Positions 1 to 6,566 of a stretch of 7,674 nucleotides of DNA are shown here, piece after piece. The first letter of the stretch is position 1; each line of letters opens with the position of its first letter. The translations under genes and the position numbers were made by a program. The stretch comes from SIG440 sp045592585 (GTDB lineage Bacteria > Bacillota > Clostridia > Monoglobales > Monoglobaceae). A model generated the notes under the pieces. It did not search any database and was not told where the DNA came from. It worked only from the letters and a program-made list of their open reading frames with translations. Location: assembly GCA_045592585.1 (NCBI GenBank), contig JAZNVB010000138.1, forward strand, positions 1-7,674, given 5' to 3'.

Positions 1-31
1 TAATACATGTTGCAACTGTTTTTCTTTTCAT
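1..31 (-). CDS. N-terminal end of an unidentified gene, cut by the left edge
   Basis: Only about ten codons are visible on the minus strand, starting with ATG at 31 and reading MKRKTVATCI before the window ends. A GGGG ribosome-binding core (39-42) lies seven bases upstream. A second in-frame ATG at 37 sits too close to that core to be preferred. The short basic start (K-R-K) followed by less polar residues could begin a signal peptide or a membrane protein, but too little is visible to say. The start lies just downstream of the terminator of the NSS transporter gene, so it probably depends on its own promoter or on readthrough. Function unknown. Confidence 0.4.
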   Translation of the reverse strand, partial: MKRKTVATCI

Positions 32-46
32 ATCCATACCCCGCAT

Positions 47-76
47 AAAAGGCGAACTGCCAATTGACAGTCCGCC
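47..76 (-). terminator. Rho-independent terminator of the NSS transporter gene
   Basis: On the minus strand an 11-bp stem (66-76 pairing with 51-61, two G-T wobbles) closes an AATT tetraloop and is followed by TTTT (50-47). It begins 12 bases after the TAG stop of the transporter gene at 89. The T tract is short, so termination may be partial, with some readthrough into the next minus-strand gene. Confidence 0.65.
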
Positions 77-88
77 CTATATAACACT

Positions 89-1447
89 CTAAATTTTCGC
101 TATTCCCAAAGCATCAAGTACCGAAGAAATCAGAATAAGAATAATGCAAATTGGTGCAATGTACTTAATAATCAAAACAAAAAGCTTTTTTCTTTTAAAC
201 TTTGAAGAAAGCTCCACTTCATCAATAATTGCCTGGGGCTTGAGTATATATCCCACAAAAATTGATGTAATAAGAGCAACAATCGGCATAATAACACTAT
301 TGCTGATAAAGTCAAAGAAATCAAGGAACTGGAAACCCATAATTTTAATATGCGCCCACACTCCGTTACCAAGTGTTGATGGAAGTCCCAGAAGAACAGC
401 TCCGATAAATACAACCAGGCAGGAAAGCTTTCTGCCAATCTTGCACTTGTCGCAAATAATGGAAACAACGGTTTCCATCAGGGAAATTGATGATGTAAGT
501 GCCGCAAACAAAACAAGTATAAAGAATGCCGCACCAACAAACTGTCCAATCACACCCATTTTAGCAAAAACCGCAGGCAATACTACAAACATAAGGGTTG
601 GACCTTTGCCAACATCCGCATTGGGGCCCTGAACTGCAAACAGTGCAGGAATTATCATAAGACCTGCAAGAAAGGCAATACCCGTATCAAAAATTTCAAT
701 CTGACTAACCGCCGACTCTAAATTTACATCCTTTTTCATATAGGAGCCGTATGTAATCATAATACCCATAGCAAGTGACATTGAATAGAACAACTGACCC
801 ATAGCAGCGAGTACGGTTGTTGCAGAGAACTTACTGAAATCAGGCAAAAGATAATAACGCACACCTACACCTGCACCGGGCAGACATACAGAATAAATTG
901 CAATAGCGATTGATAAGAAAACCAGAACAGGCATCATAACCTTGCTTACCTTTTCGATTCCCTTTTCAACACCGCACATCACAACCAACGCAGTTACACC
1001 GATAAAAGCCAAAAACCAGAAAATAGGCTCGCCTACCTGGGATGCAAAGTTGCCAAAATACGTATCCGACGCTGCCGCTACACCATTACCGCTGATAAAA
1101 GCTACCATATATTTTGTAACCCAACCGCCGATAACCGAATAATAAGGCAGGATAATAATTGGAACAAGTGCTGCAAGCCAACCAATAAAGGAAAACTTTT
1201 TGTTAAGAGCCTTAAATGCACCGATTGCGCTGAGGCCTGTTTTTCTGCCGATTGCAATTTCCGCAGTCATAAGACCAAAACCAAGTGTTACTGCAAGAAC
1301 TATGTAAACAAGCAAAAAGATTCCGCCGCCGTATTTTGCCGCAAGATAGGGAAATCTCCAGATATTACCTAAACCAACTGCCGAGCCTGCCGCAGCAAGA
1401 ACAAAGCCCAATTTGCCTGTAAAACTGCTTCTTTTTTCGTTTGACAT
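89..1447 (-). CDS. Sodium:neurotransmitter symporter (NSS/SNF) family transporter, probably Na+-coupled amino acid uptake
   Basis: This 452-residue integral membrane protein belongs to the LeuT/MhsT-type NSS family, which couples Na+ entry to uptake of amino acids or related amines across the cytoplasmic membrane. The family signature GSAVGLGNIWRFPY is at residues 21-34 in TM1, where the unwound helix binds substrate and Na+. The TM6 unwound region (about 219-236, GQLFYSMSLAMG) and the TM8 segment A-A-L-T-S-S (315-320) are also present. By alignment from memory, the latter keeps the Na2-site Thr-Ser pair of LeuT. The C-terminus carries TM10 (about 380-402) and TM11 (about 422-445) and then stops, giving the 11-helix form common in bacterial members. 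ATG at 1447 is preceded by a strong AGGAAGG site. The gene ends in TAG, has its own promoter, and has a hairpin terminator behind it. Substrate cannot be read from the sequence; a hydrophobic or aromatic amino acid is the usual guess. Confidence 0.93.
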   Translation of the reverse strand: MSNEKRSSFTGKLGFVLAAAGSAVGLGNIWRFPYLAAKYGGGIFLLVYIVLAVTLGFGLMTAEIAIGRKTGLSAIGAFKALNKKFSFIGWLAALVPIIILPYYSVIGGWVTKYMVAFISGNGVAAASDTYFGNFASQVGEPIFWFLAFIGVTALVVMCGVEKGIEKVSKVMMPVLVFLSIAIAIYSVCLPGAGVGVRYYLLPDFSKFSATTVLAAMGQLFYSMSLAMGIMITYGSYMKKDVNLESAVSQIEIFDTGIAFLAGLMIIPALFAVQGPNADVGKGPTLMFVVLPAVFAKMGVIGQFVGAAFFILVLFAALTSSISLMETVVSIICDKCKIGRKLSCLVVFIGAVLLGLPSTLGNGVWAHIKIMGFQFLDFFDFISNSVIMPIVALITSIFVGYILKPQAIIDEVELSSKFKRKKLFVLIIKYIAPICIILILISSVLDALGIAKI

Positions 1448-1485
1448 AAATTTACCTTCCTCTCAAAATCTTATGTATCTTAGAC

Positions 1486-1514
1486 ATTATACTGCAAATT
1501 TCCTGAAAATGCAA
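1486..1514 (-). promoter_or_regulatory. Sigma-A-type promoter of the NSS transporter gene
   Basis: On the minus strand TTGCAT (1514-1509) and a perfect TATAAT (1491-1486) are separated by exactly 17 bases. The -10 box ends 38 bases before the ATG at 1447, which gives a leader of roughly 30 bases. The -35 box lies next to an imperfect inverted repeat (TGCAAA/TTTGCA arms within 1510-1534) that could be an operator. That repeat also covers the 3' end of the preceding phosphatase gene, and I see no terminator between the two genes. Confidence 0.65.
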
Positions 1515-1521
1515 ACATTTT

Positions 1522-2163
1522 TTAAACATTTGCAGGCAATACGGTTTTATCATTTCCCTGGAAATAATCAATACCGTATTCCAGAATTTCAAATCTGCCA
1601 TCATCATACCGTGCGTGAGTTACAGACGCATTAGTTGCCCATTTAATATCCTTTATTTCATCCAGGCTGCAACCATCGCAAAAGGCTTTAAACACACGGA
1701 TTGGTGTTGCATGGGTAAAAATCAGTACGGTTTTTCCGTCATTCTCCTTGGCAATACGGGTAATTTCTGTAACAACTCTCCGCTGAAGCTCCTCAACCGA
1801 CTCTCCTCCGTCGCATTTTGCCCTTCCGATATTTGTAAGCCACACAGCATACGACTCTTTAAAATTTTTCTCAAGGTCACAAAAAAGACCGTTTTCCCAC
1901 TTCCCCGCATAAATCTCACGAAGATTTTTGCTCTTTATTATATCAAGCTTCTTCATTTCAGCGGTATGTAATGCCGTGCTGTATGCCCTTTTTAAGTCGC
2001 TTGAATAGATAACATCCGCATTTATGTCTTGTAAAAATTCTGCGGCATTCTGCGCCTGATTATGTCCCGTTTCGGTCAAATCCAGGTCGGTATGTCCAAG
2101 AAAGGCTCTCCGTTTGTTGCCTTCGGACTCACCATGCCGTATAAGATATATATTTGTACGCAT
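1522..2163 (-). CDS. Histidine phosphatase family protein (phosphoglycerate mutase-like / CobC-like)
   Basis: This is a 213-residue cytoplasmic phosphatase of the branch-2 histidine phosphatase superfamily. Members transfer a phosphate from a small metabolite or sugar phosphate to an active-site histidine. The full catalytic set is visible: the RHG motif at residues 9-11 (His10 the phospho-acceptor), Arg59 in SSDLKRA, Glu83 in LREIYAGKW, and the second histidine, His151, in FTHATPIR. The GGESVEELQRR stretch (119-129) is typical of the GpmB/CobC/RNase-H-fused phosphatase type. Length is normal. ATG at 2163 has an AGAGGTG site placed within the 17-base gap behind the upstream hydrolase gene, so the two are almost certainly co-transcribed and perhaps translationally linked. 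Substrate is not predictable; no cobalamin genes are nearby, so a cobC name is not justified. Confidence 0.9.
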   Translation of the reverse strand: MRTNIYLIRHGESEGNKRRAFLGHTDLDLTETGHNQAQNAAEFLQDINADVIYSSDLKRAYSTALHTAEMKKLDIIKSKNLREIYAGKWENGLFCDLEKNFKESYAVWLTNIGRAKCDGGESVEELQRRVVTEITRIAKENDGKTVLIFTHATPIRVFKAFCDGCSLDEIKDIKWATNASVTHARYDDGRFEILEYGIDYFQGNDKTVLPANV

Positions 2164-2180
2164 TTAATACTGCACCTCTA

Positions 2181-2882
2181 TTATTTAAAATTAACGGTTG
2201 CCGTGTGTGGTCTGTGGTCTGATGCAACAATTGCAGGAATATCCGCCAAAATAACTTCAACATCAGGGCTTACAAATATGTAATCAATCTTTCCTCTTGG
2301 ATTGTCCGACGGAAAGCTGCCCAAAGGTTCGGAAAATGCATCTGCAGTATCCTTCATTCTCTCACGGATTGGGTTAAGAATTTCGTTATCGGGTCGCAAA
2401 TTAAAATCTCCCATAAGAATGCATTTTTCATTTTCAAGATTTTTAATAACAGTATCAACTGCATTTTTCTGCTCATCAGGATTAAGACCGAAATGTGTAA
2501 CCAAAACGGTTATTCCGCCCTCAAGCTTTGCCTTAAGCAAGCATCTTGTTTCATAGTGTCTGTTTCCTGTCCTGGTTTCAGGGTCAGGTATCGGTATTGT
2601 TTCGGCACTCAGTATGGGCAATTTTGAAAGAAATCCGTTGCCATAGGGATTTGCACCTCTCACATCAAGAGCCTTTGCAAAATAATGGTGCTCCATTCCC
2701 GTAAGCTCAGACAAGGCAGACACCTGATCTGTAAATTCCTCTTCAATACCCTTGTTGCGCATTTCATTAAGGCCAACAATATCGGCACCGCATTTTTTTA
2801 TTGCATCTGCCATAATCTGAAAGTCAATTTTCCTTTCAATGTAGTTAAGGCAGTGTTGTGTGTTAAATGACATTATCTTCAT
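2181..2882 (-). CDS. Endonuclease/exonuclease/phosphatase (EEP) family hydrolase
   Basis: This 233-residue protein of the metal-dependent EEP (DNase I / exonuclease III / sphingomyelinase-like) fold cleaves phosphodiester or phosphomonoester bonds. Visible catalytic and metal residues in order are Asn7 (FNTQH), Glu40 (GLNEM), the Y-G-N-G-F-L-S-K motif (80-87), His130 (VTHFG), Asp159/Asn161 in MGDFNLRP, Asp200 in KIDYIFVS, and Asp222-His223 in SDHRPH. No signal peptide or membrane segment is seen, so it acts in the cytoplasm. The ATG at 2882 follows an AGGGGTGA site and a well-formed promoter. It is the first gene of a pair with the histidine phosphatase 17 bases downstream, suggesting both act on phosphorylated compounds. 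The family covers DNA repair nucleases, phospholipases and sugar-phosphate phosphatases. The compact single domain and SDHRPH ending fit the small-molecule phosphatase/phosphodiesterase group best, but the substrate is not determined. Confidence 0.9.
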   Translation of the reverse strand: MKIMSFNTQHCLNYIERKIDFQIMADAIKKCGADIVGLNEMRNKGIEEEFTDQVSALSELTGMEHHYFAKALDVRGANPYGNGFLSKLPILSAETIPIPDPETRTGNRHYETRCLLKAKLEGGITVLVTHFGLNPDEQKNAVDTVIKNLENEKCILMGDFNLRPDNEILNPIRERMKDTADAFSEPLGSFPSDNPRGKIDYIFVSPDVEVILADIPAIVASDHRPHTATVNFK

Positions 2883-2913
2883 AATTTATCACCCCTAAAA
2901 TACTCACCAAAAC

Positions 2914-2942
2914 ATTCTATCATAAATCCAAATAAAGTGCAA
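2914..2942 (-). promoter_or_regulatory. Promoter of the EEP hydrolase / histidine phosphatase pair
   Basis: On the minus strand TTGCAC (2942-2937), a 17-base spacer and TAGAAT (2919-2914) preceded by TGA, which gives an extended -10. It lies in the 67-base gap behind the first AraC gene, and no terminator hairpin is visible in that gap, so readthrough from the AraC gene is also possible. Confidence 0.6.
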
Positions 2943-2949
2943 TATCTAA

Positions 2950-3777
2950 TTATATTAAACCATCCCTTACTTCCCGGGAAATATTTTTTTGCGCTATGCG
3001 GTATTCCGTTGGCGCTATCCCTACCTTTGCCGAAAAGCATTTAGAAAAAGCAAAACTGTCAGAAAAGCCTACCTTGTACGCAATCTCGGAAATCGTAAAA
3101 TCAGTTTCCGAAAGCATTTCCTTTGCTACATTTATGCGATAATCGGTTATAAAGCTTTTGGGTGATTTGTCAAAGGCATCTTTAAATATTTTATAAAGGT
3201 ACGGCTGGCTGATTCCCAGAAGCTTTGTAAGCTTTAAAACCGTTAAATTCTGACTGAAATGTGTTTTTATGTAATTCACCGAAAAATCAATATACTTTTG
3301 CGCCGCTGTTTTATCTTCAAGGTTGTCTGCTTCTGTATTGAGATGATACTTGAAAACAGATAGGAACAGTTCAAGCATCCTTGCATCATTAACCGTTTTT
3401 CTGTTTTCGGCAATTACCAGCTCTTTAATTTCAGAAAGCTCAACAGGACAGTTGTGTTTAAAAACAAGATTCTTATCCGCCTTATAATATTCAAACAGTT
3501 CTGTCATTTTGTTGTCAATGCTTATAAACCACAAAAGCTCCCATGGCTCATCATTATCAGGATAAATATGCTCGAATATTTCCGGTGTCACAAGAAAGCC
3601 CTCATCCTTGCCAACAGCAGTGTTATTATAAAACCCTTTACCCGATAAAACATAACAAATAATATAATATCCTCTTTTCTTCGGCCCAAAGGTTGTATCC
3701 TTTTTATCTGCCGAATAGCCAATTTTATTTATTTTCAGAATTGGAAGTTGTCCCATTGAATACAGTTTATAACGCAT
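2950..3777 (-). CDS. AraC/XylS family transcriptional regulator (divergent from the MFS transporter)
   Basis: This 275-residue one-component regulator has an N-terminal cupin-like AraC-binding sensor domain (about residues 12-95, with the YYIICYVLSGKG strand and the LVTPEIFEHIYP turn). A helical linker follows, then a C-terminal double helix-turn-helix (about 163-262). The second helix-turn-helix and the diagnostic tail read TISEIAYKVGFSDSFAFSKC followed by GIAPTEYR, a clear AraC signature. The frame can open at GTG 3783, but the AAGGGGG site (3785-3791) touches that codon. It lies seven bases before ATG 3777, so ATG 3777 is the better start. The gene is divergent from the MFS transporter across about 100 bases, and its -35 box lies inside the shared 21-base motif, which suggests autoregulation plus control of the transporter. 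The inducer is unknown; such sensors often bind sugars, aromatic compounds or other small organics. Confidence 0.92.
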   Translation of the reverse strand: MRYKLYSMGQLPILKINKIGYSADKKDTTFGPKKRGYYIICYVLSGKGFYNNTAVGKDEGFLVTPEIFEHIYPDNDEPWELLWFISIDNKMTELFEYYKADKNLVFKHNCPVELSEIKELVIAENRKTVNDARMLELFLSVFKYHLNTEADNLEDKTAAQKYIDFSVNYIKTHFSQNLTVLKLTKLLGISQPYLYKIFKDAFDKSPKSFITDYRINVAKEMLSETDFTISEIAYKVGFSDSFAFSKCFSAKVGIAPTEYRIAQKNISREVRDGLI

Positions 3778-3798
3778 AACCACTCCCCCTTTGTTATG

Positions 3799-3828
3799 AT
3801 TTTAACATAAACAGTTATTATTTGTCAA
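3799..3828 (-). promoter_or_regulatory. Promoter of the first AraC gene
   Basis: On the minus strand a consensus TTGACA (3828-3823), an 18-base spacer and TAAAAT (3804-3799) preceded by TGT (extended -10). The -35 box is embedded in the 21-base shared motif, so a protein bound there would compete with RNA polymerase on the regulator's own promoter. Confidence 0.65.
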
Positions 3829-3834
3829 TGTACA
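3814..3834 (-). promoter_or_regulatory. Shared 21-base operator-like motif, copy 1
   Basis: On the minus strand the motif reads TGTACAT, T, GACAAAT, AA, TAAC. A copy with 18 of 21 positions identical occurs at 6561-6581 in the other AraC/transporter intergenic region. Here it overlaps the -35 boxes of both divergent promoters: TTGACA of the AraC gene and TGTACA of the MFS gene. This is where an autoregulating repressor or activator would sit. That an AraC protein binds it is inference. Confidence 0.5.
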
Positions 3835-3857
3835 ACACAATTTTACAGGAATATAAT
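3829..3857 (+). promoter_or_regulatory. Promoter of the MFS transporter gene
   Basis: TGTACA (3829-3834) and a perfect TATAAT (3852-3857) are spaced by 17 bases. The weak -35 box within the 21-base motif is what an activator-dependent promoter would look like. Transcription would begin near 3864, next to the palindrome at 3863-3870. Confidence 0.55.
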
Positions 3858-3862
3858 TTAAC

Positions 3863-3870
3863 ACGTACGT
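3863..3870. promoter_or_regulatory. Palindrome ACGTACGT at the predicted MFS transcription start
   Basis: A perfect 8-base palindrome sits about six bases after the -10 box, where transcription should begin. A repressor site is possible, but eight bases alone are weak evidence. Confidence 0.2.
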
Positions 3871-3881
3871 AAAAATTTTAT

Positions 3882-3890
3882 GGAAGTGAT
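3882..3890 (+). promoter_or_regulatory. Ribosome binding site that sets the MFS start at TTG 3895
   Basis: GGAAGTGAT differs from the ideal GGAGGTGAT at one position and ends four bases before TTG 3895, which is normal spacing. The earlier in-frame ATG at 3880 overlaps this site and has only A/T-rich sequence and the ACGTACGT palindrome upstream, with no ribosome binding site. Confidence 0.65.
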
Positions 3891-3894
3891 AAAT

Positions 3895-5130
3895 TTGAAT
3901 CAATCTGAATCGAAATACAAATGGGTCATTACAGCAATGTGTGTGCTTGTTCTTGGCATCGGTCTTGGATTTTGTTCAAGTGCAAAAAACATATTTATTG
4001 TGCCTATCACTAAAGCATACGGTTTTTCCCGCAGTTCCTTTACCATAAACGACACCTGCAGATATGTAACCGTTTCGCTGACAACAATATTTTTTCACAC
4101 CATGGTAAGCAAATTCGGCACAAAAAAACTGCTGCTTGCAGGACTTTCCTGTTACATAATATCAACTCTGCTTAACGCATATTCAACCACACTTATGGGT
4201 TTTTATCTTGGCGGTATATTCCTTGGTCTTGCCGTATCCTGGTCATCAACAACAATGATAAGTCTTATTATCAACACATGGTTTGACAAAAACAAAGGAA
4301 CAGTGCTTGGATTTGTTCTTTCGTCAAACGCAATCGGCTCTGCTATTGCAACTTCAACCCTGACACCCGTTATATATCAGGACGGAAACCCCTTCGCCTA
4401 TAAAAATGCATATCTGATTACAGCTTTGCTTCTGGTAATTGTAATGGTGGTTTTTGCAGTTTTCTATAAAGAGAAATCAACTACTTTTCAACCGCAAACT
4501 CAGTCCAAAGAAGAAAAATCCAAAACAAAAGACAGCTCAGGCTACGACTTCAGTCAGGTTGTAAGATTACCGCAATTTTATATTGTTTTGATATGTCTTG
4601 GTTTCTTTTCACTTACAACGGTTAATAGTTTAGTTGCAACACACTATCCTGACATCGGCTTTGAACCAAGTTTTGTGGCGTTTATACTCAGTTTATTTTC
4701 GGTTGGTCTTGCGGTATCTAAAATTCTTGTAGGTATCTTCTATGACAAATTCGGAATACGTGCTGCATTGAACATCTGCTTTATATCATCGGCGGTAGCA
4801 AAATTTCTGTTTTTTGTTATAAATGCAACATCTGCAGGTAAAGTGCTTGCAACAACCCAAAGCTTGCTTCTGGCCTTAAGTACACCGGTTGAAACGGTTA
4901 TGCTGCCCATAATAGCCCTTGCGCTTTTCGGTCAAAAAAGCTTTACCAAAACCCTCTCGGTTATAAGCATTGCATCAACGGTCGGTTTTTCGCTTAATTC
5001 TCCGGTGTTAAACCTTGCCTTTGACATATCCGGAAACTACACCTTCTCATTTATCTTTGCATTTGTTTTAAGCATTATAATGATTGTTGCAATTAACCTG
5101 GTTTTAACATCACTAAGTAAAAACAGATAA
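3895..5130 (+). CDS. Major facilitator superfamily (MFS) transporter, monocarboxylate/oxalate-formate porter-like
   Basis: This 411-residue cytoplasmic-membrane protein has two blocks of about six hydrophobic helices, as in MFS_1 transporters, separated by a charged cytoplasmic loop (about residues 190-222, rich in K, E, S and Q). The loop after TM4 reads WFDKNKGTVLG (about 129-139), a pattern typical of the MCT/OFA-like branch that carries organic anions such as monocarboxylates. The F-Y-D-K-F-G-I-R segment in the second half is the repeated loop 8-9 motif, which supports a full-length carrier. The start chosen is TTG 3895 because of its ribosome binding site; ATG 3880 would add five residues. 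The gene is divergent from an AraC regulator, so substrate-induced expression is likely. It ends at a strong hairpin terminator shared with the convergent MATE gene. Substrate and direction (uptake or efflux) are not determined. Confidence 0.9.
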   Translation: MNQSESKYKWVITAMCVLVLGIGLGFCSSAKNIFIVPITKAYGFSRSSFTINDTCRYVTVSLTTIFFHTMVSKFGTKKLLLAGLSCYIISTLLNAYSTTLMGFYLGGIFLGLAVSWSSTTMISLIINTWFDKNKGTVLGFVLSSNAIGSAIATSTLTPVIYQDGNPFAYKNAYLITALLLVIVMVVFAVFYKEKSTTFQPQTQSKEEKSKTKDSSGYDFSQVVRLPQFYIVLICLGFFSLTTVNSLVATHYPDIGFEPSFVAFILSLFSVGLAVSKILVGIFYDKFGIRAALNICFISSAVAKFLFFVINATSAGKVLATTQSLLLALSTPVETVMLPIIALALFGQKSFTKTLSVISIASTVGFSLNSPVLNLAFDISGNYTFSFIFAFVLSIIMIVAINLVLTSLSKNR

Positions 5131-5134
5131 CCTA

Positions 5135-5181
5135 AAAGGGGCTGCTGCTTAACGCAACTGCCCCTTTGCCTTTTCCTTTTT
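5135..5181 (+). terminator. Strong terminator of the MFS gene, facing the MATE gene end
   Basis: AAAGGGGC (5135-5142) pairs perfectly with GCCCCTTT (5160-5167). The stem can extend inward three or more pairs with two mismatches, leaving a TTAAC loop, and it is followed by a T-rich tail to 5181. It starts five bases after the MFS stop. On the minus strand the hairpin is followed by TTTT, so it may also end transcription of the MATE gene. The TAA that ends the displaced MATE tail is in the loop. Confidence 0.8.
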
Positions 5182-5313
5182 AAATAAAATCACAAACATA
5201 ATAAAATGCAAAATTGTTGTCCCTATCCAGGATATTGGATAACATAAGAACAATACTTCAAACGAATGAAAAGCCTTAAAAACGGTTAACAGCCAGATAA
5301 TACGTATGCCGCA
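5149..5313 (-). pseudogene. Displaced C-terminal tail of the MATE transporter, out of frame
   Basis: Read on the minus strand from TGC at 5313, this frame stays open for 54 codons to TAA at 5149. It encodes exactly what the MATE gene lacks: CGIRIIWLLTVF (the second half of TM11), then EVLFLCYPISWIGTTILHF with TM12, and a basic end (KKEKAKGQLR). The CGIRxxW and YPISW motifs are hallmarks of the end of bacterial MATE proteins. There is no start codon with a ribosome binding site of its own, so it is not an independent gene. It is a remnant that follows a frame-disrupting deletion around 5311-5322. Confidence 0.85.
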
Positions 5314-6500
5314 ATTGACGATATCATATTTATAAGTGATGCCCCCATACCGCGAAGCACACCGCTCATAACATTCAGAAATCCCATCAATCCATACACA
5401 TATCCAAGCAAATAGAACTTTCGCAGTCCATATGCTAAAACCTCAGGCTCATTCGGTGCATACAAGCCTATTAAAAATTCTCCACCGAAAAATGTTATAA
5501 TACTTTGTATACCCCAAATACCAACAACATAAACAAGAGAAATTGTAAGTGTTTTTTTGATGCGGTCGAATTTTCTTGCACCAAAATTCTGGCTTGAAAA
5601 AACCATAGAAGATTGATATATACTGTTAAGCATAACAGTATAAAAATCTGTTATACTCGTTGTTGCCGCACTGCCTGCAATTGCCGCCGCACCAAAGCTG
5701 TTTATACCTGACTGTACCAGTATGTTTGATAGGGAATACACCGAGCTTTGAATTCCCGATGGCAAACCAAATCTTAAAATTCTGAGAAACGGTTTTTTAT
5801 AAATTCTTATTTTATTAAGTGAAATCTTCATTTCATCAGTTTCGCGACAAAGAATATACATAATGCAAACAGCAGTAAAAATCTGTGAAATAACAGTTGC
5901 CGCAGCAACACCGCTTGCACCCATATGCAGTACACAAACAAAGAAAAGGTTAAGTGCAACATTGATAACACCCGATATTGTCACAATGTAAAGTGCGCGT
6001 TTTGTATCACCCTTGGCACGTAAAATTGCGGCACCAAAGTTATATAATAACGACGGTATGTAGCCGATAGCAGTAATCCGCAGATAAGCTGATGCCTCGG
6101 GATAAACCTCGTCAGGAACGTCAACCATTGCCAGAAGTGGCCGTGTAAATAAAAGGCATATACAGGATATAATGAATCCCCCAAATACAGCTATTGCTAT
6201 GGATGTATGGGATGCTTTGTGGATTTCATCCTTATGGCCTGCCCCCAATTCGTGACCGAGAACAATTGTAGCACCTGCAGATAAGCCCAGGATAAAGTTT
6301 AGAAACAGTCCTGAAACAACCGCACAGGTCCCAACTCCGGCTAAAGCATTAGCACCTGCATATCTTCCTACAACCAAAATATCTGCCGCGCTGTATAATT
6401 GTTGCAGAACAGCTGTCAGCATATAAAGTGCCGAAAACTTTAAAATCTTGCCCCACAACGGGCCGTTTACCATATCAATACTGTTTTTATTGACTGACAT
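5286..6500 (-). CDS. MATE family multidrug/toxin efflux transporter, truncated by a frameshift
   Basis: This 404-residue membrane protein is a MATE (NorM/DinF-type) antiporter, which expels cationic drugs or metabolites in exchange for Na+ or H+. The N-terminus reads DMVNGPLWGKILKFSALYML, followed by SAADILVVGRYAGANALAGVG (about 37-57), both standard for the clostridial MATE branch. The first ten or so helices are intact. Normal members have about 450 residues. Here the frame ends abnormally in AAYVLSGC at 5286, within TM11, and TM12 is found in another frame down to 5149. Spacing to the CGIR motif compared with family members remembered suggests about ten bases lost. The start chosen is ATG 6500, which has an AGGGGTG site. 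The longer GTG 6530 frame has no site and would sit at the predicted transcription start. Probably non-functional or impaired unless the break is an assembly error. Confidence 0.85.
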   Translation of the reverse strand: MSVNKNSIDMVNGPLWGKILKFSALYMLTAVLQQLYSAADILVVGRYAGANALAGVGTCAVVSGLFLNFILGLSAGATIVLGHELGAGHKDEIHKASHTSIAIAVFGGFIISCICLLFTRPLLAMVDVPDEVYPEASAYLRITAIGYIPSLLYNFGAAILRAKGDTKRALYIVTISGVINVALNLFFVCVLHMGASGVAAATVISQIFTAVCIMYILCRETDEMKISLNKIRIYKKPFLRILRFGLPSGIQSSVYSLSNILVQSGINSFGAAAIAGSAATTSITDFYTVMLNSIYQSSMVFSSQNFGARKFDRIKKTLTISLVYVVGIWGIQSIITFFGGEFLIGLYAPNEPEVLAYGLRKFYLLGYVYGLMGFLNVMSGVLRGMGASLINMISSIAAYVLSGC

Positions 6501-6538
6501 ACCAACACCCCTATTTACAGATTGTGTCACTTTATTTG

Positions 6539-6566
6539 ATTATAGCACAACAAAACTATGTGTACA
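6539..6566 (-). promoter_or_regulatory. Promoter of the MATE gene
   Basis: On the minus strand a perfect TATAAT (6544-6539) lies 16 bases after TGTACA (6566-6561), which belongs to the 21-base shared motif. The layout matches the MFS promoter almost exactly. Transcription would begin near 6532, which excludes GTG 6530 as a sensible start codon. Confidence 0.55.

Noticed and set aside
144..632. Long plus-strand open frame of 162 codons opposite the NSS transporter gene
   Set aside because: It is antisense to a gene with full family motifs, has no ribosome binding site and its translation has no recognisable domain.
3778..3783. GTG 3783 as the start of the first AraC gene
   Set aside because: The AAGGGGG ribosome binding site is practically adjacent to this codon and correctly spaced for ATG 3777.
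5305..5325. Programmed ribosomal frameshift joining the two MATE frames
   Set aside because: No slippery heptamer or downstream structure is apparent at the junction, and the apparent shortage of about ten bases in TM11 fits a deletion better. Only a -1 slip would restore the tail.
6501..6530. GTG 6530 as the MATE start
   Set aside because: It has no ribosome binding site and falls about two bases after the predicted transcription start; ATG 6500 has a good site.
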